From contig NZ_WVHP01000003.1 in assembly GCF_009834765.1 (NCBI RefSeq), positions 24,663 through 88,662 on the forward strand: 64,000 nt of DNA, given 5' to 3'. The notes under the pieces were generated by a model. That model was not told the DNA's origin. It saw only the letters and a list, made by a program, of their open reading frames with translations, and made no database searches. Shown here in pieces: positions 46,491 to 56,660 of the stretch. This DNA is from Saccharibacter sp. EH611. GTDB lineage: Bacteria; Pseudomonadota; Alphaproteobacteria; Acetobacterales; Acetobacteraceae. Within the stretch, counting starts at the first letter, position 1. Each line of letters begins with the position of its first letter. Made by a program: the position numbers and the translations under genes.

Positions 46491-47776
46491 CAAGTCTCGT
46501 CTTTGAAAATGTCCGCCTGATTGATCCTGCTTCTGGACGTGATTCCCTTGGCCGCCTTGTGGTGGAGAATGGCGTAATCGCCGGTCATGATACCGACGAA
46601 GCCCCTAAAGGCGCCCGCGTAATTGACGGTAAGGGCGCGGTGTTATGCCCGGGCCTCGTTGATATGCGCGTCACGCTTGGTGAACCCGGGTCAGAATATC
46701 GTGAAACAATCCAATCAGGCGCGGAAGCAGCCGTCGCTGGGGGCATCACCTCCCTCGCCGTCTTGCCCGATACCGCCCCTTCAATTGATACACCGTCACT
46801 CGTCCACCATATCCGCCGCCGTGGAGACGAAACGGGCATGGTGGCGCTTCATCCCTATGGAGCGCTCACACGCGGCTGCGAAGGCGAAGAGATGGCGGAA
46901 TTTGGCCTCTTAAAAGAAGCAGGCGCCATTGCTTTTACCGATGGGGCGCGTGCCTTGGGCAATGCCAAACAAATGCGCAATATTTTAGCGTATTCGCGCT
47001 TTTTAGATGCCCTCATCGTGCTTCACCCAGAGGAACCTTCCTTAGCGCGTGGAGGATGTGCGACCGGCAGCGCTTTAGCCGTTCGTCTTGGGTTGCCACA
47101 AATCCCCGCAGCGGCAGAGGCGATGATGGTCGCCCGTGACTTACGACTTGCTGAAATGACCGGTGCACGCGTGCATTTTGCGCATGTCTCGACGGGGGAA
47201 GCCCTAGAGCTTATCCGTCAAGCTAAAGCGCGCCATGTTCGCGTGACGTGCGACACCGCGCCACCTTATTTTGCGATGACGGAAAAGGATATTGGCGATT
47301 TCCGTACCTATGCCAAATTCTCTCCTCCGTTACGTCAAGAGCATGACCGTCAGGCTGTGTTTGATGCCCTCGCTGATGGCACGATTGACGTCGTAGCGTC
47401 TGACCATATGCCAGCCGATGCTGATGACAAGCGTCTTCCCTTTGCCCATGCACGCGCTGGTGGAACGGGTATGACGACCCTTCTTGGAGTCACGCTCTCA
47501 TCTGGCCTACCCATTATGGACGCCCTGCGTTTGCTCACGAGCGCTCCCGCACAGCTCCTCGGCCTTGAAGCGGGCACACTGGCTATTGGACGTGACGCCG
47601 ACCTCTGCCTCTTTGATCCAAACGAAACATGGACTGTCACGGCTGGCTCTATGCCCGGTTGCGCACAAAACACTCCTTTTGATGGGCGTGAGCTCAAAGG
47701 GCACGTCTTGCGAACCTTCCGCCGTGGGCACGAAGTCTATACTGCGCCTTCCCTCGCCCAAGGGAAGACGGCATGA
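46487..47776 (+). CDS. pyrC: Dihydroorotase-family protein lacking the HxH metal motif
   Basis: A 429-residue class I dihydroorotase homologue of the amidohydrolase fold. At the place of the usual HxHLRxPG the sequence is RVTLGEPG (61-68): both metal-binding histidines and the substrate arginine are replaced. Later positions ([19 protein letters not shown]) partly remain. In Pseudomonas a similar inactive PyrC' is needed for ATCase assembly. Because this gene is coupled to pyrB, it is more likely a structural partner than the working enzyme; a catalytic PyrC should exist elsewhere. Confidence 0.85.
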   Translation: MTSLVFENVRLIDPASGRDSLGRLVVENGVIAGHDTDEAPKGARVIDGKGAVLCPGLVDMRVTLGEPGSEYRETIQSGAEAAVAGGITSLAVLPDTAPSIDTPSLVHHIRRRGDETGMVALHPYGALTRGCEGEEMAEFGLLKEAGAIAFTDGARALGNAKQMRNILAYSRFLDALIVLHPEEPSLARGGCATGSALAVRLGLPQIPAAAEAMMVARDLRLAEMTGARVHFAHVSTGEALELIRQAKARHVRVTCDTAPPYFAMTEKDIGDFRTYAKFSPPLRQEHDRQAVFDALADGTIDVVASDHMPADADDKRLPFAHARAGGTGMTTLLGVTLSSGLPIMDALRLLTSAPAQLLGLEAGTLAIGRDADLCLFDPNETWTVTAGSMPGCAQNTPFDGRELKGHVLRTFRRGHEVYTAPSLAQGKTA

Positions 47777-48429
47777 CGTTGACCTCTCTTCAACAATGGC
47801 TATCGCATCCACCTCTGGTGTTGATCATCGCCATCGCCGCTTATGGGCTCGGCAGTATTCCCTTTGGGGTGCTGCTCACAGCTCTTTCGGGAGAAGGGGA
47901 TATTCGCCGTATTGGGTCTGGCAATATTGGCGCAACGAATGTTCTGCGGACAGGCCGTAAGGGAATCGCCGCTGCCACCCTATTCCTGGACGCCCTTAAA
48001 GGGCTTGTTGCTGTTCTGCTTGCAGAAACGCTCTGTGCTCAAGGAACGCAGCTCGCCATGGGCGTTGCAGCCGTCGCCGCCTTGGTCGGTCATTGCTTCC
48101 CTCTTTGGCTCGGCTTCAAGGGTGGCAAGGGAGTCGCTACGGGGATTGGTATTTTCTGGGCACTCTGCTGGCCTGTTGGCCTCATCAGCATGCTGCTCTG
48201 GCTGTTCGGTGTGCTTTTCAGCCGTATTTCATCGGTAGGAGCACTGCTCGCTTTTATCGCAGCCCCACTCCTCATGCCAGCTCTAAGTATGCAGCCCGTC
48301 TCATCGCCTCTTCCCCTTGCGGTAGACCTTATGAGCGTACTGGTTCTATTGAGGCATTACGGCAATATTATGCGTCTCCTCCAAGGCATTGAACCTCGTG
48401 TGGGCTCATCAAAAACACCAAAGGAATAA
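47773..48429 (+). CDS. plsY: Acyl-phosphate:glycerol-3-phosphate acyltransferase PlsY
   Basis: A 218-residue inner-membrane enzyme of phospholipid synthesis with about five helices. Motifs GSIPFG, GSGNIGATNVLRTG and GHCFPLWLGFKGGKGVATG are all present. It uses acyl-phosphate made by PlsX. The ATG overlaps the pyrC stop. Confidence 0.95.
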   Translation: MTLTSLQQWLSHPPLVLIIAIAAYGLGSIPFGVLLTALSGEGDIRRIGSGNIGATNVLRTGRKGIAAATLFLDALKGLVAVLLAETLCAQGTQLAMGVAAVAALVGHCFPLWLGFKGGKGVATGIGIFWALCWPVGLISMLLWLFGVLFSRISSVGALLAFIAAPLLMPALSMQPVSSPLPLAVDLMSVLVLLRHYGNIMRLLQGIEPRVGSSKTPKE

Positions 48430-48458
48430 CCCTTTTCCTTAACGATAACGGGACTGCT

Positions 48459-49724
48459 ATGACCCCCTCTGATCTGCCTTCTGCTTCATCTTCCACAGGC
48501 TCTGCTGAACGAGTCGCGATGATCAGACTGGCACGAACAGCGGGGATCGGCCCGGTTAATTTCTCACGACTTTTAGCAACCTATGGCACTGCCCTGCGCA
48601 CATTAGAGGCCCTCCCTCACCGCGTTCAACGCACAGGGCGCCCCATGCCAGACGTCCCCACCATAAGCGAAATTGAGGATGAGATCGCCCGCCTCGCCCA
48701 GCAAGGGGCGCGTCACCTCCTACGCTCTGACCCGGACTATCCTCTGCTACTCACCCATGTGCCAGACGCGCCTCCTCTGCTTTTTGCCCGTGGTCATATC
48801 GACCGTTTATCACTAAGTTCTGTGGGGATCGTTGGGGCACGTAATGCCTCCACAGCGGGCTTAAGACTGGCCGAAAGTATCTCAGCAGAGCTCGCCGCTG
48901 ATGGCCTCTGCATTGTGTCAGGTCTTGCACGTGGAATTGATGCGGCTGCTCATCACGGAGCCCTCCATCGCGGCTTAACAGTCGCCGCCATTGCCGGTGG
49001 GTTAGACTGCCCCTATCCCCCCGAACATGCCAAACTCCACCACGAGATTGCTGAACATGGCTGCCTGATCACCGAGGCTCCGCCGGGTACGATGCCACAA
49101 GCACGGCATTTCCCTCGGCGGAACCGCCTCATTGCCGGGCTCACACAAGGCTGTTTGGTCATTGAAGCCGCTGAACGATCTGGCACCCTCATTACAGCTC
49201 GTTTAGCAGAATCGTATTTACGCATGGTTTTTGCCACGCCGGGCTCTCCACTTGATCCACGCTCCCGTGGTGGCAATCGACTGATTCGGCAAGGCTGCGT
49301 TCTCGTCGAATCGGCCGCTGACATCCTCGCAGACCTTCCCCGCCATCTTCCAGCGCGCCAACCCGCTCCTTGGACGCATGACAGCACGTCAGATACTCCG
49401 CTCTTTCAAACGGTAAAAGAATCACCTCCGACGGTTCGTCAGTCTTCTCCTCAACCCTGCAATGAGAAAAAACCTCGCGCCTCACAAAAAGAACAAGAAA
49501 GTCAAGAAAATGAGGCAATTCCTGATGAGATGTCCCCCTCAACCCCTCGTGAACACCTCTTAACACTCCTCTCAATCACCCCAATGCCAGTTGACGAGAT
49601 TGTATCACGCTGTCAGTTCTCCGTCTCAACCGTAGCAACTGCGCTGAGCGAATTGGAGCTAGACGGTATTATCGAACGTCTCCCAGGCGGGCGCGTGGCA
49701 CGCCTTCCAGAGATAACGCCTTAA
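48459..49724 (+). CDS. dprA: DNA-protecting protein DprA
   Basis: A 421-residue RecA loader for incoming single-stranded DNA. N-terminal helix-hairpin-helix-like region (ARTAGIGPVNFSRLL), Rossmann domain (GIVGARNASTAGLR, VSGLARGIDAAAHHGAL, FPRRNRLIAGLTQG) and a C-terminal winged helix (PMPVDEIVSRCQFSVSTVATAL). A low-complexity Ser/Pro/Gln linker (about 310-360) joins the last two. With comEC it suggests a transformation apparatus. Confidence 0.94.
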   Translation: MTPSDLPSASSSTGSAERVAMIRLARTAGIGPVNFSRLLATYGTALRTLEALPHRVQRTGRPMPDVPTISEIEDEIARLAQQGARHLLRSDPDYPLLLTHVPDAPPLLFARGHIDRLSLSSVGIVGARNASTAGLRLAESISAELAADGLCIVSGLARGIDAAAHHGALHRGLTVAAIAGGLDCPYPPEHAKLHHEIAEHGCLITEAPPGTMPQARHFPRRNRLIAGLTQGCLVIEAAERSGTLITARLAESYLRMVFATPGSPLDPRSRGGNRLIRQGCVLVESAADILADLPRHLPARQPAPWTHDSTSDTPLFQTVKESPPTVRQSSPQPCNEKKPRASQKEQESQENEAIPDEMSPSTPREHLLTLLSITPMPVDEIVSRCQFSVSTVATALSELELDGIIERLPGGRVARLPEITP

Positions 49725-49739
49725 CCTTTCAGAGGACGG

Positions 49740-52397
49740 ATGATGGCAGTGACGAACGTTGTGGTCGTGGAAAGCCCCGCTAAAGCCAAAACAATCAACC
49801 GCTACCTTGGTAGTGACTATACCGTCATCGCCTCATTCGGCCATGTGCGCGACCTCCCCCCTAAAGATGGCAGTGTCCGCCCTGATGAAAATTTTGCCAT
49901 GTCCTGGCAGACCGATGAGCGTGGCACCAAGCAAATTGCCACCATCGCTAAAGCCATCAAAGGCGCTAAGACTCTCATCCTCGCCACTGACCCTGACCGT
50001 GAGGGGGAAGCAATTTCATGGCATGTCCGCAGTGCACTCGCTGAGAAAAAACTGCTCAAAAATATCGACGTGCAGCGCGTTACTTTTAACGAAATTACAA
50101 AAAAAGCCATTGCCACTGCCATGGCGTCCCCACGGGACTTAGACCAACCGCTGATTGACGCGTATCTCGCCCGTCGTGCGTTGGACTATCTCGTCGGCTT
50201 TACGCTTTCCCCCGTCTTGTGGCGCAAACTTCCCGGGAGCCGCAGTGCTGGACGTGTACAATCTGTTGCCCTACGCCTCATTTGCGAACGTGAAGCGGAA
50301 ATTGAGGTTTTTAAACCGCGTGAATATTGGTCTATCGACGGGCTCTTCTCCACGCCTCAAAAAGCTGAGTTCAAAGCACGCCTGACCCATCTTGCCGGAC
50401 GCAAACTTGAGCAATTTGACCTCCCTAACGAGGCCAGCGCTGTTCAAGCCCGCGAAGCCGTACAGAACGCCGCCTTTAGCGTTGCCAAAATTGAACGTAA
50501 GCGCACAAAGCGGAACCCGGCACCGCCCTTTACAACCTCTACATTGCAGCAAGAAGCCTCTCGTAAACTTGGCATGAGCGCACAAGTCACAATGCGCACA
50601 GCCCAGCAACTTTATGAAGGTGTGGATCTAAACGGAGAAACAATCGGGCTCATTACCTATATGCGTACCGATGGCGTCACTATGGCAGCAGAAGCGGTAC
50701 AAGCCATTCGTGCCCATATCGGCCAAAGCTTTGGCGATCGCTATTGCCCAGCAAAACCGCGTGCCTACAGCACGAAAGCCAAAAATGCTCAGGAAGCCCA
50801 CGAAGCCATCCGCCCAACAGATGCCGCACGCACACCAGCTCAAGTCGCTTCTGCTCTGACACCAGACCAACGTCGTCTTTATGAGCTGGTCTGGAAACGT
50901 GCTGTGGCTTCTCAGATGCAGTCAGCCGAGATTGATCAAACAGCTGTAACGCTCAGCGAGCCAACGGATCAGATCCGCCTCCGCGCGACAGGATCCATCA
51001 TCGCCTTTGATGGCTTCCTCACCCTCTATATGGAAGGACGTGACGATAGCAACGATGACGACCAGACGCGTTTGCTACCGGCCATGAATGAAGGTGATGC
51101 CCTATCCACAGGGGCGGTCACAGCTGACCAACATTTCACTCAGCCACCACCGCGCTTTTCTGAAGCTTCTTTGGTAAAGAAAATGGAAGAGATCGGCATT
51201 GGCCGTCCCTCTACCTATGCCTCCATCTTGGGTGTGCTGCGCGACCGAAACTATGTCCGCCTTGAGAGCCGCCGCTTTATGCCCGAAGATCGCGGGCGTC
51301 TTGTCACGGCCTTCCTCACCTCATTCTTTGAACGCTACGTCGATACGGGTTTTACCGCGTCTCTTGAAGAACAGCTTGATGAGATCTCTGGGGGCCGCGC
51401 TGACTGGCATAATGTCATGTCGTCTTTCTGGACGGATTTTTCAGCCACGGTTGATAAAATAAAAGACCTGAAAATCTCCGATGTGATCGACGCACTGGAT
51501 GAAGACCTAGGTAACCACTTCTTCCCCCCACGTGAAGACGGCCATGACCCGCGCCGCTGCCCATCATGCGAGACGGGTCGGCTTGGCCTTAAACTCGGGC
51601 GTCATGGTGCTTTCCTAGGATGTTCGAATTATCCAGAATGCCGCGTCACACGCCCTCTTGCCATTGACGATGGTAGTCAAGATGATTCGCTTAAAGATGG
51701 TGTTCGTGTCCTCGGTCAAGACCCTGAAACAGGCGACGATATTACCCTCCGTCGTGGGCCATATGGGCTCTACCTCCAAAGGGGCGAGCCTGACCCTGAG
51801 AATAAAAAGATCAAGCCAAAACGCTCGACGATCCCTAAAACGCTCTCCAGCGAGACCATCACACTGGATGAAGCCGTAGGGCTTCTCTCCTTACCACGTT
51901 TCCTAGGCAATCACCCTGAAACGGAAGAAAAAGTTGAAGCAGGGCTTGGTCGCTTTGGGCCCTACGTTAAAATGGGCAGCATCTACGGAACCTTAGGGAA
52001 GGACGACAACGTCCTCACCATTGGGATGGATCGAGCAGTCAGTGCCCTTGCACGTAAACTCGCTTCCATCCGCACATTGGGGGCTCATCCTAAAGACAAA
52101 GAAAACGTCATGGTGCGCAAAGGGCGCTTTGGCCCTTATGTGCAGCATGGGCAAACGGTCGCAACGCTTCCTAAAGACCGTTCAATGGATGATGTCACGT
52201 TAGACGAAGCATTGACCCTTCTTGAAGAAAAGGGGAAACCGCTCAAGGGTAGCACACGCAAAAAGACGGCAAAAACAACAAAAGCCAGCACAACCCGTAA
52301 AAAGGCGGGTAGCAGCACGACGACCCGCAAGAAAGCAACGTCGTCATCAAAACGCACAACAACCACTAAAAGTCGCACAACAAAAAAAACGACCTAA
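49740..52397 (+). CDS. topA: DNA topoisomerase I
   Basis: An 885-residue type IA topoisomerase that relaxes negative supercoils. Toprim start VVVESPAKAKTI and TDPDREGEAISWH; the active-site tyrosine is Tyr307 in LITYMRTDG. One four-Cys zinc finger (CPSCETGRLGLKLGRHGAFLGC, in part) is followed by TopA C-terminal repeats (GRFGPYV twice) and a Lys/Thr/Ser-rich basic tail (about 840-885). Two adjacent ATGs at 49740 and 49743; AGAGGA precedes them. Confidence 0.96.
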   Translation: MMAVTNVVVVESPAKAKTINRYLGSDYTVIASFGHVRDLPPKDGSVRPDENFAMSWQTDERGTKQIATIAKAIKGAKTLILATDPDREGEAISWHVRSALAEKKLLKNIDVQRVTFNEITKKAIATAMASPRDLDQPLIDAYLARRALDYLVGFTLSPVLWRKLPGSRSAGRVQSVALRLICEREAEIEVFKPREYWSIDGLFSTPQKAEFKARLTHLAGRKLEQFDLPNEASAVQAREAVQNAAFSVAKIERKRTKRNPAPPFTTSTLQQEASRKLGMSAQVTMRTAQQLYEGVDLNGETIGLITYMRTDGVTMAAEAVQAIRAHIGQSFGDRYCPAKPRAYSTKAKNAQEAHEAIRPTDAARTPAQVASALTPDQRRLYELVWKRAVASQMQSAEIDQTAVTLSEPTDQIRLRATGSIIAFDGFLTLYMEGRDDSNDDDQTRLLPAMNEGDALSTGAVTADQHFTQPPPRFSEASLVKKMEEIGIGRPSTYASILGVLRDRNYVRLESRRFMPEDRGRLVTAFLTSFFERYVDTGFTASLEEQLDEISGGRADWHNVMSSFWTDFSATVDKIKDLKISDVIDALDEDLGNHFFPPREDGHDPRRCPSCETGRLGLKLGRHGAFLGCSNYPECRVTRPLAIDDGSQDDSLKDGVRVLGQDPETGDDITLRRGPYGLYLQRGEPDPENKKIKPKRSTIPKTLSSETITLDEAVGLLSLPRFLGNHPETEEKVEAGLGRFGPYVKMGSIYGTLGKDDNVLTIGMDRAVSALARKLASIRTLGAHPKDKENVMVRKGRFGPYVQHGQTVATLPKDRSMDDVTLDEALTLLEEKGKPLKGSTRKKTAKTTKASTTRKKAGSSTTTRKKATSSSKRTTTTKSRTTKKTT

Positions 52398-52430
52398 AAC
52401 AGGAAAGACACACTTTCTGTTAAAAAGACT

Positions 52431-52459
52431 GAGGCTACATCTTCTATTGATGTAGCCTC
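52431..52459. terminator. Hairpin after topA
   Basis: An 11-bp perfect stem (GAGGCTACATC with GATGTAGCCTC), 7-base loop, 33 bases after the topA stop. No T-run follows, so termination strength is uncertain. The rest of 52398-52590 holds only the next gene's leader and a 19-codon ORF without a ribosome site (52521-52580). Confidence 0.6.
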
Positions 52460-52590
52460 ATTGCCATGAGCAGCCCACATCCTCATACTCTTAAAATATT
52501 ATCCATTGGTATCTGACCTTATGAGGAGCAGAGCTATCAGAATGGCGTATCGTCTCTATCCAGTAGCCAACAGGCTGTAACGGACTTCCT

Positions 52591-54330
52591 ATGATTGCGT
52601 CATCATTCCGCTTTGCACGCTTCCGCTTACGACGTTATCCATCGCCCAAACACACATTGATGGCCCTCATTGTCGCAGGTGTTTTGATCACATCACCTGT
52701 AGGTGTGGCTCAACCACCTATCAGCCGCTCTCCTGCGAATAATCCTCCCTCACCAACAGAAGCAGGCCAGCACTCACCTCCCCTGCAAGACGCTTTTCCT
52801 GAGACCGACCATGTTCGCAATATCTTTGCATCGGCTCTCAGTTTCATTGCTCCTCGCACATTACACGCCCATTCTATGAAGGAGCTAGCCTTATGGGGAC
52901 TCGATGGAATTCTTACCATTGACCCAGCTCTTTCTATCACCATAACCGCTTCCTCCAGCCCCAGCAGCTCTGAGACCTTTATCCTGCGTGCTCACAGTCA
53001 AATTCTTTTGACGCGTCCCTTGCCTCACAATGACGACCGTATGGTGTGGATTGATCTCATTTTGGACGTTATTCAAAACAGCTGGCCTCACAGCGCTCCT
53101 TTAAGGGCAGCTGGAAGCAACGGTATTATTGCGCACTTTTTTTCTACTCTTTTCCACAATATAGATCCTTACTCACGCTATATTCCTCCCCAGAACATCC
53201 AACAGACAAATCCCAATAAACGAGATAAAGACGCTTCCATTGGGCTAATGCTTGCTCGTCATCAAGAAGTATCCTACCCCACCATCAGCAACGTTAACGT
53301 CAATAGCGATGCTTGGGCTCAAGGAATTAGTGCGGGACAAAGTCTTATTGCCGTTAATGGCCACAATGTTCGGCGCGTTCCTCTAGCGACCTTGGCGCGT
53401 TGGCTCGTAGGGCCACCCAATAGCCCAATAACCATTACCGTTAGGACACCTACAGGAGACGAACAAAGTTTTTCCCTTAACCGCGCGTATCTCCCCCAAG
53501 AAACGGTTTTCTTGAGCGCCTATGGGCCCTATCCTGTTCTACGTATTACCCAATTTTCTGATCATACAGCAGACGAAGTCAGCCAGTATATTTCAGCCTT
53601 AACGGATAATAACGACGCTTCTGACCAAGAGGGGGATACCCCCTCTTCTATTCAAAAGCATTTACCCGGTTTGATCTTAGACCTTCGAGGCAACCACGGC
53701 GGGGTGCTCCAACAAGCTGTCGTAACGGCAGCACTGCTCCTTAACCAAGGAGTCATCACGACAACAGAAGGACGGTATCGAGCGGCTAATCATATTTGGG
53801 CCATCCAGGGAGGTGATCTGACCGACAACGCTCCTTTAGCTATTCTTGTTGACGGCCAAACTGCAAGTGCCTCAGAGGTTCTAGCGTCTGCCCTGGCTGA
53901 CCACCATCGTGCGATTATTATTGGAAGTAGCACATACGGGAAAGGTCTGGTGCAAATAGCTGGAGAACTCCCCAACCAAGGGCAGCTTCTCGTCAGCTGG
54001 GGACGGAATATTGCCCCTCTCGGTTGGCCGATACAAACATTAGGTCTCTTCCCGCAGGTTTGCATGACACGACCTAATCTTACAGCCCAAATTTCTGCGC
54101 TTGAACATGGCCATTCATTAGAACAAGATGCCCTCTATCAAGCCCGCTCGCAGCGCACCCCGCTCTCCGTTCACAAAGCTAGCACTATCCGAGCCCAATG
54201 CCCGGCCACACATGGCTCTGAGAGCGATATCAGCGTTGCAGCACAGCTTTTAACATCACATACTGCTTATGAAGCAGCTCTACAGAGTGTGCCTGCCGAT
54301 CTCCCTTATCCTCCTGCACCTCATTTCTAA
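52591..54330 (+). CDS. S41-family C-terminal processing peptidase-like protein
   Basis: A 579-residue periplasmic serine protease of the CtpA/tail-specific group. Signal peptide to about residue 40 (GVAQ), a Pro/Ser-rich segment, a PDZ domain (INVN-type SDAWAQGISAGQSLIAVNGHNV) and the S41 core with LILDLRGNHGGVL, catalytic Ser in TASASEVLASAL and Lys in STYGKGLVQ. The N-terminal region before the PDZ is long and divergent. It would process envelope proteins. The DUF1491 gene follows after 12 bases. Confidence 0.9.
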   Translation: MIASSFRFARFRLRRYPSPKHTLMALIVAGVLITSPVGVAQPPISRSPANNPPSPTEAGQHSPPLQDAFPETDHVRNIFASALSFIAPRTLHAHSMKELALWGLDGILTIDPALSITITASSSPSSSETFILRAHSQILLTRPLPHNDDRMVWIDLILDVIQNSWPHSAPLRAAGSNGIIAHFFSTLFHNIDPYSRYIPPQNIQQTNPNKRDKDASIGLMLARHQEVSYPTISNVNVNSDAWAQGISAGQSLIAVNGHNVRRVPLATLARWLVGPPNSPITITVRTPTGDEQSFSLNRAYLPQETVFLSAYGPYPVLRITQFSDHTADEVSQYISALTDNNDASDQEGDTPSSIQKHLPGLILDLRGNHGGVLQQAVVTAALLLNQGVITTTEGRYRAANHIWAIQGGDLTDNAPLAILVDGQTASASEVLASALADHHRAIIIGSSTYGKGLVQIAGELPNQGQLLVSWGRNIAPLGWPIQTLGLFPQVCMTRPNLTAQISALEHGHSLEQDALYQARSQRTPLSVHKASTIRAQCPATHGSESDISVAAQLLTSHTAYEAALQSVPADLPYPPAPHF

Positions 54331-54342
54331 AGGACAGAACCC

Positions 54343-54690
54343 ATGTTTGGACTGAAGAGCGGTTTTTGGATTCGCGCAACCATGCGCAGACTCAATGATG
54401 AAGGAACACCCGCACTGATTGTCCAAAAGGGAGACGAAGACGCTGGAAGTATTTTTATTACGCTGACTGATCCTTCTGGCAGTCGCGTTATCTTACAAGA
54501 ACAAGGCACATCATGGAGACGACATGAGTTCGACCATGATGAGACGCAAAACGCCTCCGAAAAAGCTGATTTGTATCTAGAGCGGCAAAAACGTTACGAT
54601 CCTGACTTATGGATTATTGAAGTCGATGTAAAAAACTGCGCTGACCCATTTGAAAAATCGCTTGGGTCACGTAAAGACATCGACCTATAA
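54343..54690 (+). CDS. DUF1491-family protein
   Basis: A 115-residue cytoplasmic protein with FWIRATMRRLNDEGTPALIV and RQKRYDPDLWIIEVD, which match DUF1491, an alphaproteobacterial family of unknown function. It is probably translated from the S41 peptidase transcript (12-base gap). Confidence 0.8.
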   Translation: MFGLKSGFWIRATMRRLNDEGTPALIVQKGDEDAGSIFITLTDPSGSRVILQEQGTSWRRHEFDHDETQNASEKADLYLERQKRYDPDLWIIEVDVKNCADPFEKSLGSRKDIDL

Positions 54691-54786
54691 ATGGTTCGGT
54701 TCCCCATGCTATTTTCTCAATATACATTGCACTTCCGTGCAGTTTCAGCGAAAAGAATACCGTCTGTCTGGTTGGAGAGTAATCAC

Positions 54787-55929
54787 ATGATACAACGCAC
54801 CACCGTCATGGCTCTGTTAGCACGTAGTGGGTTAGCAGCGAGCATGTCAGTGTTGGCCTTTGGCTTTGCTCATGCTCAGCCTGTGCGTGGGCTGTACGTT
54901 TCTGGTGCGGGTGGGGCAAGCTTTAACCAAGCTCAACGGGTCAACCCTCATACACGTCTCTTCCCACGGGGACGGGATGAATACGATGCTGGCTATACAG
55001 GCCTTGGAAGCATCGGTTGGGGGCTTGGTAATGGCTTCCGCGTTGAAGTTGAGGGGAACTACCGCAAAAATCGCTACTCAGGGTTCCACGGCGCCAACAT
55101 TCCGATGACAACGAGCGGCCATCAGCAAAAATATGGTGTCATGGCCAATGCGTTGTTCGATATGGATATCGGACAGAACTGGATTTATCCCTATTTCGGA
55201 GCTGGTCTAGGCTATGGTTGGCAGTCCATGAACACCAACCTGCGCGGGACACAACATAATTATAATCAACATGTTGGCAGTACGGCTGGCGGATTTGCTT
55301 ATCAAGCCATGTTAGGTGCCTCCCTCCCTGTGCCATGGGTTGTCGGTCTGTCCACAACGGTCGAATATCGCTTTTATACGATTGCTGGTCGCCATCGGCA
55401 TAATGCCACCGCATCGGGAGACCTTGCTCTCGTTAATGGTGGAACGGGTGATAGCGTGAGTGGCCGTCGTGGCTCACGTACAGACTTTAATCACTCTTTG
55501 ATGCTGGGACTCCGCTACGAGTTTAATCCAGCCCCCCCTCCTCCTAAAGTTGCCCCTGCGACGGCTGCACCCGCCCCAACGCCTGTGCGGACTTATCTCG
55601 TCTTCTTTGATTGGGACTCCAGCACGTTAAGCGATCGGGCTCGTGCTATTGTCGCAACAGCCGCACGCAACTCAACATCAGCACAATTCACACGTATTCA
55701 TATTAATGGCCATACAGATAGCTCTGGCAGCCTCACGGCACGTGGAAGAAGCTTCAACCAAGCGCTTTCCCTGCGTCGTGCCAACAGCGTAAAAGCCGAG
55801 CTTGTCCGCGATGGTATCGCCTCAGGCCTCATTGCCGTAAAAGGCTATGGCAGTACTCAGCCCCTCATCCCTACAGCCAACGGCGCACGTGAAGCTCAAA
55901 ATCGCCGCGTTGAAATTGACTTCCAATAA
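54787..55929 (+). CDS. OmpA-family outer-membrane protein
   Basis: A 380-residue protein. Signal peptide 1-30 ending AHA, an N-terminal eight-stranded barrel with Gly/aromatic-rich strands (GLYVSGAGGASFNQ, IYPYFGAGLGYGW, MLGLRYEF), a Pro/Ala linker (APPPPKVAPATAAPAPTP) and a C-terminal OmpA domain that binds peptidoglycan (HINGHTDSSG, LSLRRANSVKAEL, QNRRVEIDF). ATG 54787 has GGAGAG 8 bases upstream; the longer frame to 54691 abuts the previous stop and is not signal-like. Confidence 0.93.
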   Translation: MIQRTTVMALLARSGLAASMSVLAFGFAHAQPVRGLYVSGAGGASFNQAQRVNPHTRLFPRGRDEYDAGYTGLGSIGWGLGNGFRVEVEGNYRKNRYSGFHGANIPMTTSGHQQKYGVMANALFDMDIGQNWIYPYFGAGLGYGWQSMNTNLRGTQHNYNQHVGSTAGGFAYQAMLGASLPVPWVVGLSTTVEYRFYTIAGRHRHNATASGDLALVNGGTGDSVSGRRGSRTDFNHSLMLGLRYEFNPAPPPPKVAPATAAPAPTPVRTYLVFFDWDSSTLSDRARAIVATAARNSTSAQFTRIHINGHTDSSGSLTARGRSFNQALSLRRANSVKAELVRDGIASGLIAVKGYGSTQPLIPTANGAREAQNRRVEIDFQ

Positions 55930-55964
55930 GGCGATGACCGGAACAGCTTAATCGCATCACTCAT

Positions 55965-55994
55965 AAAAAAGGCCGGGGCTATCCCGGCCTTTTT
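55965..55994. terminator. Bidirectional intrinsic terminator
   Basis: GGCCGGG / CCCGGCC stem with A-run before and T-run after, between the convergent OmpA-like gene and the lipoprotein gene. Confidence 0.9.
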
Positions 55995-56012
55995 GTTATC
56001 ACACATTTACAT

Positions 56013-56603
56013 TTAGTGATGAATGCGCGCTTTCCGGTAACGTGAGGCTGCTTTATGCACACCATGCGTGGAAGCAGCCTTTTGTTTGGAAGAAACCGCC
56101 GCCGCTTTAGAAGGCGCCGCCGCTACTGCTGCTTTAGGTGCCGTCACTCCCACAGCCTCTACTTTCACCTTAACGGTCAACTCACGCCGAGGTTGAGCAT
56201 GCTCTGGAATCAGCTCTACGCCAAATTGATCCGTCCCATTATACGCTGTCACCGGCGTATAGCGGATATAGGTGCGGCCGTCATAATTATAGAGAAAAGC
56301 CTTACCGTGCTCAGGCGGTGCATTCACCCCAAAGGAAGCATAGCTTCCACCACCCTCTTTACTCACTGAGACAGCACAAACCCCTTCACCACTTCCAACG
56401 GTCATATCCACACTCAACGCACCATTAGGCGCCGTCTGGAGGGGGGCAACCTGACAAAGAGACGATATTTTGTCATACGCAAAAGGGTTAGGAGCCGAAG
56501 CAACCTGTGGCAGAATAGGCTGCTGAGCACAACCAACGAGAGACAGGAGAGCGACACTAAGCGTCCCCGCACCTAAAATAGAACTTCGCAAATGCACGTT
56601 CAA
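56013..56603 (-). CDS. Putative lipoprotein of unknown function
   Basis: A 196-residue protein I do not recognise. Signal peptide with lipobox LVGC (Cys25), then a beta-rich domain (about 40-150: VDMTVGSGEGVCAVSV, RTYIRYTPVTAYNGTDQFGVEL, RELTVKVKVEA) and a basic Ala/Lys/His-rich tail (about 155-196) that could contact peptidoglycan or nucleic acid. Likely outer-membrane anchored. A terminator-like hairpin lies in its leader. Confidence 0.65.
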   Translation of the reverse strand: MNVHLRSSILGAGTLSVALLSLVGCAQQPILPQVASAPNPFAYDKISSLCQVAPLQTAPNGALSVDMTVGSGEGVCAVSVSKEGGGSYASFGVNAPPEHGKAFLYNYDGRTYIRYTPVTAYNGTDQFGVELIPEHAQPRRELTVKVKVEAVGVTAPKAAVAAAPSKAAAVSSKQKAASTHGVHKAASRYRKARIHH

Positions 56604-56660
56604 CTCCAGAAAAAAACGGGGAAGACTTACACAGACTTCACCCTGTCATCAGGCATAAAA

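Noticed and set aside
52521..52580. 19-codon ORF before the S41 peptidase gene
   Set aside because: No ribosome site and no overlap with the gene start, unlike the ccmA and parE cases.
54691..54786. Longer start of the OmpA-like gene
   Set aside because: It would place 32 non-signal residues before a clear signal peptide; ATG 54787 has a good ribosome site.
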